Assembly (NCBI RefSeq): GCF_000513195.1
Contig: NZ_CBVI010000141.1
Location: forward strand, 1-64,000
DNA length: 64,000 nt
Direction: 5' to 3'
From: Bacteroides timonensis
GTDB taxonomy: Bacteria > Bacteroidota > Bacteroidia > Bacteroidales > Bacteroidaceae
Shown here: in pieces, positions 35,576 through 43,284 of the stretch
Numbering within the stretch: position 1 is the first letter of the stretch
Layout of the letters: every line of letters starts with the position of its first letter
Translations under genes and position numbers: made by a program
The notes under the pieces: model-generated
Told to the model about the DNA's origin: nothing
Seen by the model: only the letters and a program-made list of their open reading frames with translations
The model's database searches: none

Positions 35576-36214
35576 TTAAAAGTATTTCTTCGATTTCTCT
35601 TCGTCAATAAACATTTCTTTTCCTTCTATTTGTATACAACCCTCATTGCTCAATTCAGATATGGCACGTGCCAATGACGGACGGGCTACCCCAAGTATAT
35701 GTGCTACTTCCTGTTGGGATCCTATGCCTCCATGCATCTTTACATAATTGAGCAATCTGGATTTCAGGCTTTGTAAAGCAAACTCATTCAGTTTTTTGGA
35801 TAGAAACAAGCTCCTGTCGGAAATCAGTTTCAGGAAATTCTGCATGATGACCGGGTACTGGTGCATGAACTCCAGAAAAGCATCCTTATTCAGAATCAAT
35901 ACTTCCGAGGTTTCCAGGGTTTCGATATTCACCGGGAAACGGTTTTCGGAAGCGAAGATGAAAGCCGGTGCAAGGAGTTTCGGAGCACGGATGGTCTCTA
36001 TGGTGAGTTGTTTTCCTTCTGCACTGACCATTTGCGTACGCACTGTTCCATTGCACAGAATATAGAGAGAACGGTAAATATCTCCCTGCATGGCGATAAA
36101 CTCTCCTGGTTTATAAGATTTAAGGGTATGTTGGTGCAACAGAACGAACTTTAACAGCGTTTCTTCTGTTATGCCTCGAAATAATGGCATCTGTAATAAT
36201 ATATGTGGTTCCAT
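35576..36214 (-). CDS. Crp/Fnr-family transcription regulator 2
   Basis: 212 residues: N-terminal cNMP-binding-type barrel (about 5-115; 'YILCNGTVRTQMVSAEGKQLTIETI'), long dimer helix with SRLLNYVKMHGG, and C-terminal HTH (about 160-205; 'QQEVAHILGVARPSLARAISELSNEG'). It is a paralogue of regulator 1 at the level of fold and length, with divergent sequence. It is divergent from hcp; the 270-bp space between them contains two 73-bp repeats and a Crp/Fnr-like dyad, so it may control hcp and itself. No ligand-binding residues could be assigned. Confidence 0.9.
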   Translation of the reverse strand: MEPHILLQMPLFRGITEETLLKFVLLHQHTLKSYKPGEFIAMQGDIYRSLYILCNGTVRTQMVSAEGKQLTIETIRAPKLLAPAFIFASENRFPVNIETLETSEVLILNKDAFLEFMHQYPVIMQNFLKLISDRSLFLSKKLNEFALQSLKSRLLNYVKMHGGIGSQQEVAHILGVARPSLARAISELSNEGCIQIEGKEMFIDEEKSKKYF

Positions 36215-36240
36215 TCTTTTTTAAGCTTTTTGTGATTGGG

Positions 36241-36256
36241 TGTAACATACGTGACA
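36241..36256. promoter_or_regulatory. Crp/Fnr-type dyad in the leader of regulator 2
   Basis: TGTAACATACGTGACA is a near-perfect dyad (one mismatch) of the same TGTAA-N6-TKACA form as the site before nrfH. It lies downstream of the minus-strand -7 box (36288-36295), a place expected for autorepression. Confidence 0.5.
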
Positions 36257-36287
36257 ATTTACCTGCCATAAACTCTCCATCTTTGCA

Positions 36288-36436
36288 CAAAGATAATGCA
36301 AATCGAATGCAGAACTTTCATGCTTGCATGAAAAAGTTATGCTGAGATGCGGCTTATCTTATCCAAAGATAATGCAAATCGGATGCAGAACTTTCATGCT
36401 TGCATGAAAAAGTTATGCTGAGATGCAGCTTATCTT
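36288..36436. repeat. Two 73-bp tandem repeats in the hcp / Crp-Fnr intergenic region
   Basis: Copies at 36288-36360 and 36364-36436 differ at only two positions and have a 76-bp period. Each holds the dyad TTTCATGCTTGCATGAAA (36316-36333 and 36392-36409) and, on the minus strand, a TATCTTTG -7 box (36288-36295 and 36364-36371). The repeat therefore duplicates an operator-like dyad together with a promoter for regulator 2. The hcp ATG is 49 bp past the second copy. Confidence 0.9.
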
Positions 36437-36484
36437 CTTTAAAGAGAAGGAATATATATTTTATAACTAAATAAAAAGAATAAG

Positions 36485-38140
36485 ATGATGGAAGCTAAAA
36501 TGTTTTGTTATCAATGCCAGGAAACAATGAAAGGCACCGGTTGTATCTTGAAAGGTGTGTGTGGAAAAGAAAGTCATACAGCAAAGGCAATGGATTTGCT
36601 GATGTTCGTGGTACGTGGAATATCAGTCGTTACTGATGAGTTCCGTAACGCCGGACATCCCGTAGCTGCCGAAGTGGACCGTTTTGTTGTGGATGCCTTA
36701 TTCTGTACCATTACAAATGCCAACTTCGATGATGAAAGCATTCTGAACAGGGTGGATAAAGGTATGGCATTGCGTAACCGTTTAATAGAAGAAGCCAAAG
36801 AAAGAGGTATTTCTTTGCCCGAAATCGATGAATTGCAATGGCAGGGCGGACGTGATGAGTATGCTTCCAAGGCGGAAAGCGTAGGTGTGCTGCGTGAGTC
36901 CGACATAGACCTGCGTTCCCTGAAAGAATTGATGACCTATGGTCTGAAAGGTATGGCGGCATATCTGGAACATGCCATGCGTTTGGGATATGACGATGCT
37001 TCTATCCATACTTTTATGCAACATGCTTTGGCTGCCACTGCCACAAAATCACTTCCGGCAGGCGAGTGGGTGAAGATGGTGCTCCAGACCGGAGAATACG
37101 GTGTGAAGACTATGGCTTTACTGGATAAAGCGAATACCGAACGCTATGGAAATCCGGAAATGACAAAAGTAAATATCGGAGTAGGGAAGCGTCCGGGTAT
37201 CCTGATAAGCGGCCACGACCTGAAAGATATGGAAGAACTATTGAAGCAAACCGAAGGTACGGGAGTCGACGTGTACACACATAGCGAAATGCTTCCTGCT
37301 CACTATTATCCTGCTTTCAAGAAGTATTCCCACTTCGTAGGCAACTATGGAAATGCCTGGTGGAAGCAGCGTGAAGAGTTCACCACCTTCAATGGGCCTA
37401 TCCTGTTTACAACAAACTGTATCGTCCCCCCGTTGGCAAATGCTGAATATAAAGAACGTATGTTTACAACAAATTCCACCGGATATCCCGGCTGCAAGTA
37501 CATTCAGGCAGATGCCGAAGGCAGAAAAGACTTCTCCGAAATTATCGAGATAGCCAAGCAATGCCAGCCGCCTACGGAAATAGAACATGGAGAAATCATC
37601 GGTGGTTTTGCCCATAATCAGGTGTTGCAACTGGCAGATAAAGTGGTGGATGCCGTGAAGAGCGGTGCTATTCGTCGCTTTGTAGTTATGGCAGGTTGCG
37701 ACGGACGTATGAAGGGCCGTGATTATTATACCGAATTTGCCAAGGCATTGCCTAAAGATACAGTCATCCTGACAGCAGGTTGTGCCAAGTATCGTTACAA
37801 TAAGTTGCCTCTGGGAGATATCAACGGCATTCCACGTGTACTGGATGCAGGACAGTGCAACGACAGCTATTCACTGGCAGTCATTGCAATGAAACTGAAA
37901 GAAGTGTTCGAGTTGAATGATATCAACGAACTCCCGATTGTGTATAACATTGCCTGGTACGAGCAGAAAGCCGTTATCGTACTGCTGGCCTTGTTGAGTC
38001 TGGGTGTGAAAAAAATCCATTTAGGGCCTACGTTGCCTGCCTTCCTGTCGCCCAATGTAGCAAAAGTCTTGGTAGATACTTTCCAGATAGGTACCATCAG
38101 TGATGTGGAAGATGACTTGAAGATGTTCCAATTATCATAA
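36485..38140 (+). CDS. hcp: Hydroxylamine reductase / hybrid cluster protein
   Basis: 551 residues, a usual Hcp size. The N-terminal [4Fe-4S]-type Cys set is CYQC at residues 8 and 11, then Cys 20 and 26. Hybrid-cluster ligands are seen in 'FTTNCIVPP', 'STGYPGCKYI', 'ILTAGCAKYRYN' and 'LDAGQCNDSY', with the substrate-side GHDLKDMEEL. Hcp handles NO and hydroxylamine in anaerobes and protects against nitrosative stress. Its neighbour nrfHA makes the same intermediates. The tandem-repeat region and the Crp/Fnr gene next to it imply shared control. ATG at 36485 or 36488 are both possible. Confidence 0.97.
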   Translation: MMEAKMFCYQCQETMKGTGCILKGVCGKESHTAKAMDLLMFVVRGISVVTDEFRNAGHPVAAEVDRFVVDALFCTITNANFDDESILNRVDKGMALRNRLIEEAKERGISLPEIDELQWQGGRDEYASKAESVGVLRESDIDLRSLKELMTYGLKGMAAYLEHAMRLGYDDASIHTFMQHALAATATKSLPAGEWVKMVLQTGEYGVKTMALLDKANTERYGNPEMTKVNIGVGKRPGILISGHDLKDMEELLKQTEGTGVDVYTHSEMLPAHYYPAFKKYSHFVGNYGNAWWKQREEFTTFNGPILFTTNCIVPPLANAEYKERMFTTNSTGYPGCKYIQADAEGRKDFSEIIEIAKQCQPPTEIEHGEIIGGFAHNQVLQLADKVVDAVKSGAIRRFVVMAGCDGRMKGRDYYTEFAKALPKDTVILTAGCAKYRYNKLPLGDINGIPRVLDAGQCNDSYSLAVIAMKLKEVFELNDINELPIVYNIAWYEQKAVIVLLALLSLGVKKIHLGPTLPAFLSPNVAKVLVDTFQIGTISDVEDDLKMFQLS

Positions 38141-38172
38141 ATGATTAATAAATTCTGAAGTATATTCGGGTA

Positions 38173-38231
38173 AATAATTTCCGCCCCTACAAGTTAATCA
38201 TATCGTGATTAATTTGTAGGGACGAATTATT
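38173..38231. terminator. Strong bidirectional terminator between hcp and the ABC genes
   Basis: CCCTACAA at 38185 pairs with TTGTAGGG ending at 38221, continued inward by TTAATCA/TGATTAA and outward by AATAATT/AATTATT. The A/T flanks suit termination of both convergent transcripts. Confidence 0.75.
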
Positions 38232-38266
38232 ATTTTAGAAGGATTCTCTTGAGTGGTTTTTGAGAT

Positions 38267-39997
38267 TTACAATTTCCACCCCAATGTCTTTTCCTGTATA
38301 TTCCATAGCTTGGCGTATAGCCCCTTATTATCGAGCAGTTCCTGATGCTTACCTTGTTCGGCAATGCGCCCTTCCTCCAATACTATGATGTTATCTGCAT
38401 TCTTGATCGTCTTCAGGCGATGGGCAATCACGATCACCGTACGTCCTGCAATCAGTGTATTGATGGCACGCTGCACTTCCACCTCATTTTCCGGATCGAG
38501 TGAAGCCGTTGCTTCATCCAGAAGCACTACGGGAGCTTCTTTCAATATAGCCCGTGCGATGGAAATGCGCTGCTTCTCTCCACCGGACAAGGTACAACCG
38601 CCTTCACCGACCTGCGTATCATATCCTTTGGGCAATCGCATGATGAAATCGTGGCAACATGCTTTGCGGGCCGCCGCTTCTATTTCTTCGTCCGCGGCGT
38701 CGGTTTTGCCGAAACGGATATTGTTGCGAATGGTATCTTGAAACAGATACACATCCTGGAATACCATTGAGATATGACTCATCAATGATTCCGGTTCCAG
38801 GGTTTTCATATCTACTCCATTAAATAAAACCTGCCCCTGTTGCGGATCGTAAAAACGTGCGCATAATTTCAGCATGGTGCTTTTCCCACTGCCCGAAGGA
38901 CCTACCAGAGCGGTGAGTGTATTCTTACGCAGTGTTACCGATACATCATGCAGTACCTGTTTTTTCTGATAGCCGAATGATACGTGATAGAAAGTGATAT
39001 CACCGCTTTCCGGGGCTTCTTTACTTCCTTGCATTTTCGGTTCGTTCATCAGCGTCTGGATGCGCCCTCCGGCAATGGAGAAATATCGGAATTCTGCAAA
39101 GTTGGTCAGTGCCGAAGTCAGCGGATCGAAGACGCGGGAACCGACAACGAGGAACATAACGAACGTGAGCAAGGATAAATCTCCTCCTATCAATAAGTAC
39201 GTACCGCAAAGTATCATCAACGTCAGACCTGCCCGTATCAGCGTTACGGAAAGCAGTATGAACGGACCGAGCAATGCTTCCTGGCGGATACAGGCACGAC
39301 GCAGTTCGGCAAAGGCATTCTTCAGACGGACAAACTTGTCGCCCAGCAGATTATATGCTTTCATTACCCGTATTCCCTGCAAGTACTCTTCCAGGCGATT
39401 GCCTGCATTGATTTTGGCGGCAATCTGTTTGCCGCTCAGTTTGTATTGCAGGTAAGTACTGCCCAGCAATATTCCCACAGCAAGCGGAAGGGCTATAAAC
39501 ATGGCAACGGCCATTCGCCAGTCTATCCATAGCAATCCCGCGAAAGCGAGTACAGGCATCACCAGCGCACCCATCAATTGGGGCAGATGGTGCGAAATAC
39601 CGGTTTCCGCCATCGTGAAGTCCGTTATCAGCATGGACGAAAGATCACCCGGATCGCGGCGTGACAGGAACCCCAATGAGAGTTTCCGCAAATGCTCTGC
39701 CAGGCTGACACGTCCCGCGGCACTCATTTCATAGGCACCCCGGAAATTGGCGCGGTAGGAAGCCCTTTCGGCCAACGCCATGACGAGTACATACACTACA
39801 AGCAGGATAAAAATAGTCCAGAGCCGTTGAGTGTCCAGTGGCATCCCACTGCCATCGAAAGCACGGAATATCACGTTGATCGCTTCGATGGACAGGCAGA
39901 ACGGGACAATATTTACCAGGTTGGCAAGCATCGTGTAGCCCACAGGTTTGCGAAGGCGTTCGGTGTGCCCTATCGTAATATTTTCTATTGCATTCAT
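38267..39997 (-). CDS. ABC exporter-type half-transporter 2 (permease-ATPase fusion)
   Basis: 576 residues: six membrane helices (about 20-300), then an ATPase domain (about 335-570) with Walker A GPSGSGKST, signature LSGGEKQRISIARA, Walker B VVLLDEATASLDPENE and switch His in VIVIAHRLKT. It starts 4 nt inside the end of the other half-transporter gene, so the two are translationally coupled and likely form a heterodimer. The pair resembles siderophore-type ABC importers with exporter fold (YbtPQ/IrtAB type); a drug or peptide exporter is the alternative. Confidence 0.92.
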   Translation of the reverse strand: MNAIENITIGHTERLRKPVGYTMLANLVNIVPFCLSIEAINVIFRAFDGSGMPLDTQRLWTIFILLVVYVLVMALAERASYRANFRGAYEMSAAGRVSLAEHLRKLSLGFLSRRDPGDLSSMLITDFTMAETGISHHLPQLMGALVMPVLAFAGLLWIDWRMAVAMFIALPLAVGILLGSTYLQYKLSGKQIAAKINAGNRLEEYLQGIRVMKAYNLLGDKFVRLKNAFAELRRACIRQEALLGPFILLSVTLIRAGLTLMILCGTYLLIGGDLSLLTFVMFLVVGSRVFDPLTSALTNFAEFRYFSIAGGRIQTLMNEPKMQGSKEAPESGDITFYHVSFGYQKKQVLHDVSVTLRKNTLTALVGPSGSGKSTMLKLCARFYDPQQGQVLFNGVDMKTLEPESLMSHISMVFQDVYLFQDTIRNNIRFGKTDAADEEIEAAARKACCHDFIMRLPKGYDTQVGEGGCTLSGGEKQRISIARAILKEAPVVLLDEATASLDPENEVEVQRAINTLIAGRTVIVIAHRLKTIKNADNIIVLEEGRIAEQGKHQELLDNKGLYAKLWNIQEKTLGWKL

Positions 39998-41814
39998 TCT
40001 TTTACCTCCTTCTTACTGTTTAGTTCCCAGTGGAACGCGTCCGTATAAGCGTCCCACATATTCTTATATAATCCTTCCGTTTTACTCAATACCTCGTGCC
40101 GCCCATGCTGCGCGAGCTTTCCTTCGTTCAGTACGATGATTTGCTGTGCCGAAATGATGGACGAGAGACGGTGTGCAATGATGATAACCGTCTTATTCTG
40201 GATCAGATGTTGCAAAGCCTGCTGCATCTTATATTCATTTTCAGGGTCGGCAAAGGCGGTGGCCTCGTCCAGCACCAGGATAGGGGCGTTCTTCAGGATG
40301 GCCCTTGCCACACAGACACGTTGCGACTCGCCACCGGAAAGGTAGACGCCCTCATCTCCGATGCGGGTTTCGTAACCTTGCGGAAGGCTTTCTATAAACT
40401 CATGGCACTGTGCGGCTTTTGCGGCAGCTATCACTTCCTCGCGTCCCGCACTGGAGTTTCCTACCCGGATATTCTCATAGAGGGTATCAAAGAAAAGAAA
40501 GCTATCCTGGAAAACAAAGGAAACAATGTCCATCAACTTTTCAGTGGGAATATCTTTGATGTCGACTCCTCCGATCCGTATTTCACCTTCCGTTACATCC
40601 CAGAAACGGGGAATCAGATTGGCAACCGTAGACTTCCCCGAACCCGAGGGGCCTACGAGTGCCGTAATTTCACCTTGGCGTGCTGTGAAGGTGATGTCGC
40701 GCAGGGCTTCGGTACGGGTGGTCTCCGCTTTATTCTCATAAGCGAAACTAACCTTGCGGAATTCGATATCATACCCGACGGGTACTTGCGGCGTTTGCGC
40801 TTCCGGTACGGGCGGCTCGGAGAAGATGCGGTCAATACGTTCCACGCCCTCGTCTATTTCCCGTGTGCCCGCCCCGAGGAACATCAGCTTATAAATAGGC
40901 GAGGCTACTCCGGGGCCCATGATAATGAAGAATAGATAGACAGCGGCTAATGCCAGGTTTTGTGGCTCATGACTCAGTAATAGCAGGCCTATCGGCAGGA
41001 TAAATGTAATGAGCGAGTTCAGCAATATGGTGAAGACCACCATACCGGGTTCGTATGTATCGCATACTTTCAGTGCATATTCCTTATACGCCTCAATCTC
41101 ACTATTGAAGCGGCGGAACGACCGGACGCTCTGCCCGAAGATTTTCACGACCGGCATGCCGCGTACATATTGTACGGCTGAGGCGCTCATTCGTTCCTGT
41201 GTATCAAAGTAGATTTTAGTAAACTCCTGTGCCTTTTTCCCGAAGAAGTTGGCAAACTGTAATCCTATACTCAATGCGATACAGAATAGGCAGACCGCAG
41301 CCATCCAGCCGTTCAGGGAGAAGAAGATGACGAACATCAGTGTCACCGTAGCCAATACATTCACCAGGTCGGGGATGGTATGGGCAATGAAGTTCTCTAT
41401 CTTCTCTACATTCTGTTCCATAATCTTCTTGATACTTCCGGTAGACGTACCGTTCAGGTATCCCAACGACAGGCGTCCGATGTGTTCCGATAGCTTGATA
41501 CGCAATCCGTACAGGATACGGAAAGCAGCTACATGCGAGGCCATCAGTGCCGCATAAAGTAGCAATAGTCCTCCAATCAGTCCGAAGAAGGCGAACCACC
41601 CCCAATATACCAGTACTCCGCTGTCCACTTTCCCTAAATCACTGGCGTGATGCAGCAATTCCTGCAATACGCGGTATACCGACCAGTAGGGAACCAGCAT
41701 GCACGTAGCGCTGCCTGCCGAAAGAACTCCGGCCAGGATCAGCAAGCCTTTCCGCTCGCCTGCAATCTCAAACAGGCGGGCGATTCCTTTTTTCTTTTTC
41801 TGTTTCTCTTTCAT
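39994..41814 (-). CDS. ABC exporter-type half-transporter 1 (permease-ATPase fusion)
   Basis: 606 residues: basic N-terminus, six membrane helices (about 20-320), ATPase domain (about 350-590) with GPSGSGKST, LSGGESQRVCVARA and ILVLDEATAFADPENE. The ATAFADPENE D-loop in place of ATSALD is a feature I associate with siderophore-type ABC pairs. The ATPase region differs enough from its partner for an asymmetric heterodimer. It is the first gene of the pair, 273 bp downstream of a TetR gene on the same strand, near an iron/redox operon. The substrate is unknown. Confidence 0.92.
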   Translation of the reverse strand: MKEKQKKKKGIARLFEIAGERKGLLILAGVLSAGSATCMLVPYWSVYRVLQELLHHASDLGKVDSGVLVYWGWFAFFGLIGGLLLLYAALMASHVAAFRILYGLRIKLSEHIGRLSLGYLNGTSTGSIKKIMEQNVEKIENFIAHTIPDLVNVLATVTLMFVIFFSLNGWMAAVCLFCIALSIGLQFANFFGKKAQEFTKIYFDTQERMSASAVQYVRGMPVVKIFGQSVRSFRRFNSEIEAYKEYALKVCDTYEPGMVVFTILLNSLITFILPIGLLLLSHEPQNLALAAVYLFFIIMGPGVASPIYKLMFLGAGTREIDEGVERIDRIFSEPPVPEAQTPQVPVGYDIEFRKVSFAYENKAETTRTEALRDITFTARQGEITALVGPSGSGKSTVANLIPRFWDVTEGEIRIGGVDIKDIPTEKLMDIVSFVFQDSFLFFDTLYENIRVGNSSAGREEVIAAAKAAQCHEFIESLPQGYETRIGDEGVYLSGGESQRVCVARAILKNAPILVLDEATAFADPENEYKMQQALQHLIQNKTVIIIAHRLSSIISAQQIIVLNEGKLAQHGRHEVLSKTEGLYKNMWDAYTDAFHWELNSKKEVKE

Positions 41815-41931
41815 AATTTATAATTTTGTTTAGTGTGAGTTTTCTCTTTTGGGGCAGGCATTCACTCTTTGCAGGGCTAAGGGATAAAGAGTAATAGCCT
41901 GTGCCTACTGTTAATCTGTGATGACTCCTAT

Positions 41932-41992
41932 ACTGAGTATATCATCAATACGGATGATGCCTACCATCAATACGGATGATGATATACTCAGT
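41932..41992. repeat. Nested inverted and direct repeats upstream of the ABC genes
   Basis: A perfect 15-bp inverted repeat (ACTGAGTATATCATC at 41932-41946, complement at 41978-41992) encloses two direct copies of ATCAATACGGATGATG, each able to form its own CATC/GATG mini-hairpin. Imperfect pairing continues outward to about 41920 and 42008. It sits about 120 bp upstream of the ABC start. It could be a transcriptional terminator remnant, an operator or an RNA switch. The rest of 41815-42072 holds nothing else clear. Confidence 0.7.
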
Positions 41993-42072
41993 CATATACT
42001 CATCCTAGTTAACCTTACCTAATAGCCTTCTTCACCTCAACGCTCAATAACGAACAATATTCAGATTCATTC

Positions 42073-42109
42073 AAAAAAAGAGAGAGCTTATATTTTCATA
42101 AGCTCTCTC
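42073..42109 (-). terminator. Rho-independent terminator overlapping the end of the TetR gene
   Basis: On the minus strand a 12-bp perfect stem GAGAGAGCTTAT / ATAAGCTCTCTC with a 6-nt loop is followed by seven T. The stem includes the last codons and stop of the TetR-type gene. Confidence 0.88.
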
Positions 42110-42699
42110 CAACCGGTTACTTCGAATGTGATGTATTCTGTGACTATCTGTTCCAAATCTTCTATCCCGACCCGGTGCATGATTAATTCCTCAAACATGG
42201 TGAACATCCATGCCGTGTGCAAGTGGATGGAAAAGTCGGTTACGTTGATATTCATTTGAGGATGTTTCTCTTTCATATCTCTGAAGTACTCTTTCACGAG
42301 TGATGTGGAGCGTTCGGTGAAGTTCTCCTTAAAGTTTTCCAGTGAAGAACCCTGTGCATGGAAAAATAGCAATACCAACAATTTGCGATGCTTTTGTATC
42401 AATGTCATGTACTCTTCTATCACATATCGTAGGTATTCTGTGGAATACATCTCCATGATATCTGCTCCATAACGACCGTGATGTTCGTGCAGCATTCTTT
42501 CGAATGCACTGATTACAGGCCGTACCACCGTACAGAAAATATCATCCTTACTTTTGAAATAGTTATAGATATTGCTCAACCCTACCTGTGCTTCTTGCGC
42601 AATTTCACGCATGGAAGCCTTTGGAAAGCCGTTTTCGAGGAATACCTTTTCGGCAGCTTTCAAAATTTCTTTTTGTATGTCATCTTTAGGGTATTGCAT
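42088..42699 (-). CDS. TetR-family transcription regulator
   Basis: 203 residues from the ATG at 42699 (MQYPKDDIQKEILKAAE), chosen because the -7 element lies at 42719-42722; the in-frame ATG at 42756 would start inside the promoter. The N-terminal HTH is typical (about 8-55; 'FLENGFPKASMREIAQEAQVGLSNIYNYFKSKDDIF'); the C-terminal ligand domain is not specific. It is divergent from a small Cys-rich membrane protein and a porin operon that share its promoter motif GGGTATTKC, so it may regulate them and itself. A further GGGTATTGC on the plus strand covers its start codon (42689-42697). The effector is unknown. Confidence 0.9.
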   Translation of the reverse strand: MQYPKDDIQKEILKAAEKVFLENGFPKASMREIAQEAQVGLSNIYNYFKSKDDIFCTVVRPVISAFERMLHEHHGRYGADIMEMYSTEYLRYVIEEYMTLIQKHRKLLVLLFFHAQGSSLENFKENFTERSTSLVKEYFRDMKEKHPQMNINVTDFSIHLHTAWMFTMFEELIMHRVGIEDLEQIVTEYITFEVTGWRELMKI

Positions 42700-42718
42700 A
42701 AGTTTTATTTCTCGACTG

Positions 42719-42754
42719 CAAAGTAGGGGAGAATCCGCGTTTTCTGAAATACCC
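42719..42754 (-). promoter_or_regulatory. GGGTATTKC-type promoter of the TetR gene
   Basis: GGGTATTTC (42754 to 42746, minus strand) lies exactly 32 nt before TTTG (42722 to 42719) counted start to start, followed by C. The same arrangement occurs at three other promoters in this window. Confidence 0.65.
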
Positions 42755-42800
42755 ATTAATGATGGTTTTTTGTTAGATTTTTATAAAAATCACAATTATT

Positions 42801-42836
42801 GGGTATTGCCAAGGTCACTGAAAGCATGCAACTTTG
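42801..42836 (+). promoter_or_regulatory. GGGTATTKC-type promoter of the small Cys-rich membrane protein
   Basis: GGGTATTGC starts at 42801 and TTTGC at 42833, again 32 nt apart. The ATG of the gene is at 42865. Confidence 0.65.
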
Positions 42837-42864
42837 CGCGTATAATCTAACTATAAACTACTAT

Positions 42865-43170
42865 ATGGTGAAACTAACCAATCATAAAAAGGCAATTGAC
42901 AGACCTTTAAGTTGTAAGAGATGGGGAATAATAGCTATTATTATTCTTTTTGCAGGAAGCTTATCTTTTTTACTGTACTCTTACTTTTCGCATGATGCTG
43001 ATAATCCTCAGTGTAACTGTTTGCTATGTATGCTTAATCATGTTCCTGAAGAGGGAGAGTACATTTATAACCGCTATTTGATATTTATTAGCTTTATCTG
43101 GATTGCTGTGATCTTTGCGGCTGTCTTTTTAGTGAATTACTGCTTTGTAAAAAAGAACAAAAAGGAATAG
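42865..43170 (+). CDS. Small membrane protein with a CxCxxC periplasmic loop
   Basis: 101 residues from the ATG at 42865 (MVKLTNHKK); an upstream in-frame TTG lies in the promoter. Two membrane helices (about 22-42 and 70-92) flank a short extracytoplasmic loop with NPQCNCLLCMLNH, a CxCxxC cluster that could bind metal or a haem, or exchange thiols. The N-terminus and C-terminal KKNKKE are basic and therefore probably cytoplasmic. I recognise no family. It has its own GGGTATTKC promoter, as do the TetR gene beside it and the porin/imelysin operon 115 bp downstream, so it may be a membrane component of that system. Confidence 0.75.
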   Translation: MVKLTNHKKAIDRPLSCKRWGIIAIIILFAGSLSFLLYSYFSHDADNPQCNCLLCMLNHVPEEGEYIYNRYLIFISFIWIAVIFAAVFLVNYCFVKKNKKE

Positions 43171-43224
43171 TGTTCATTTAAGTACCTACTTGTTATTATT
43201 TTTAATAACACAATACTCATATTT

Positions 43225-43260
43225 GGGTATTGCCCGCTTTTTTTACTCCCTCTACCTTTG
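43225..43260 (+). promoter_or_regulatory. GGGTATTKC-type promoter of the porin-imelysin operon
   Basis: GGGTATTGC starts at 43225, and TACCTTTG (a full TAnnTTTG -7 match) has its TTTG at 43257, 32 nt away. The porin ATG is at 43285. Confidence 0.7.
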
Positions 43261-43284
43261 CGCCAACAAAATTTAAGATAAAAG

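Noticed and set aside
42688..42699. GGGTATTGC over the TetR start codon as a fifth promoter
   Set aside because: There is no TTTGC at the 32-nt spacing; it may be an extra operator or chance, since it also encodes the first residues.
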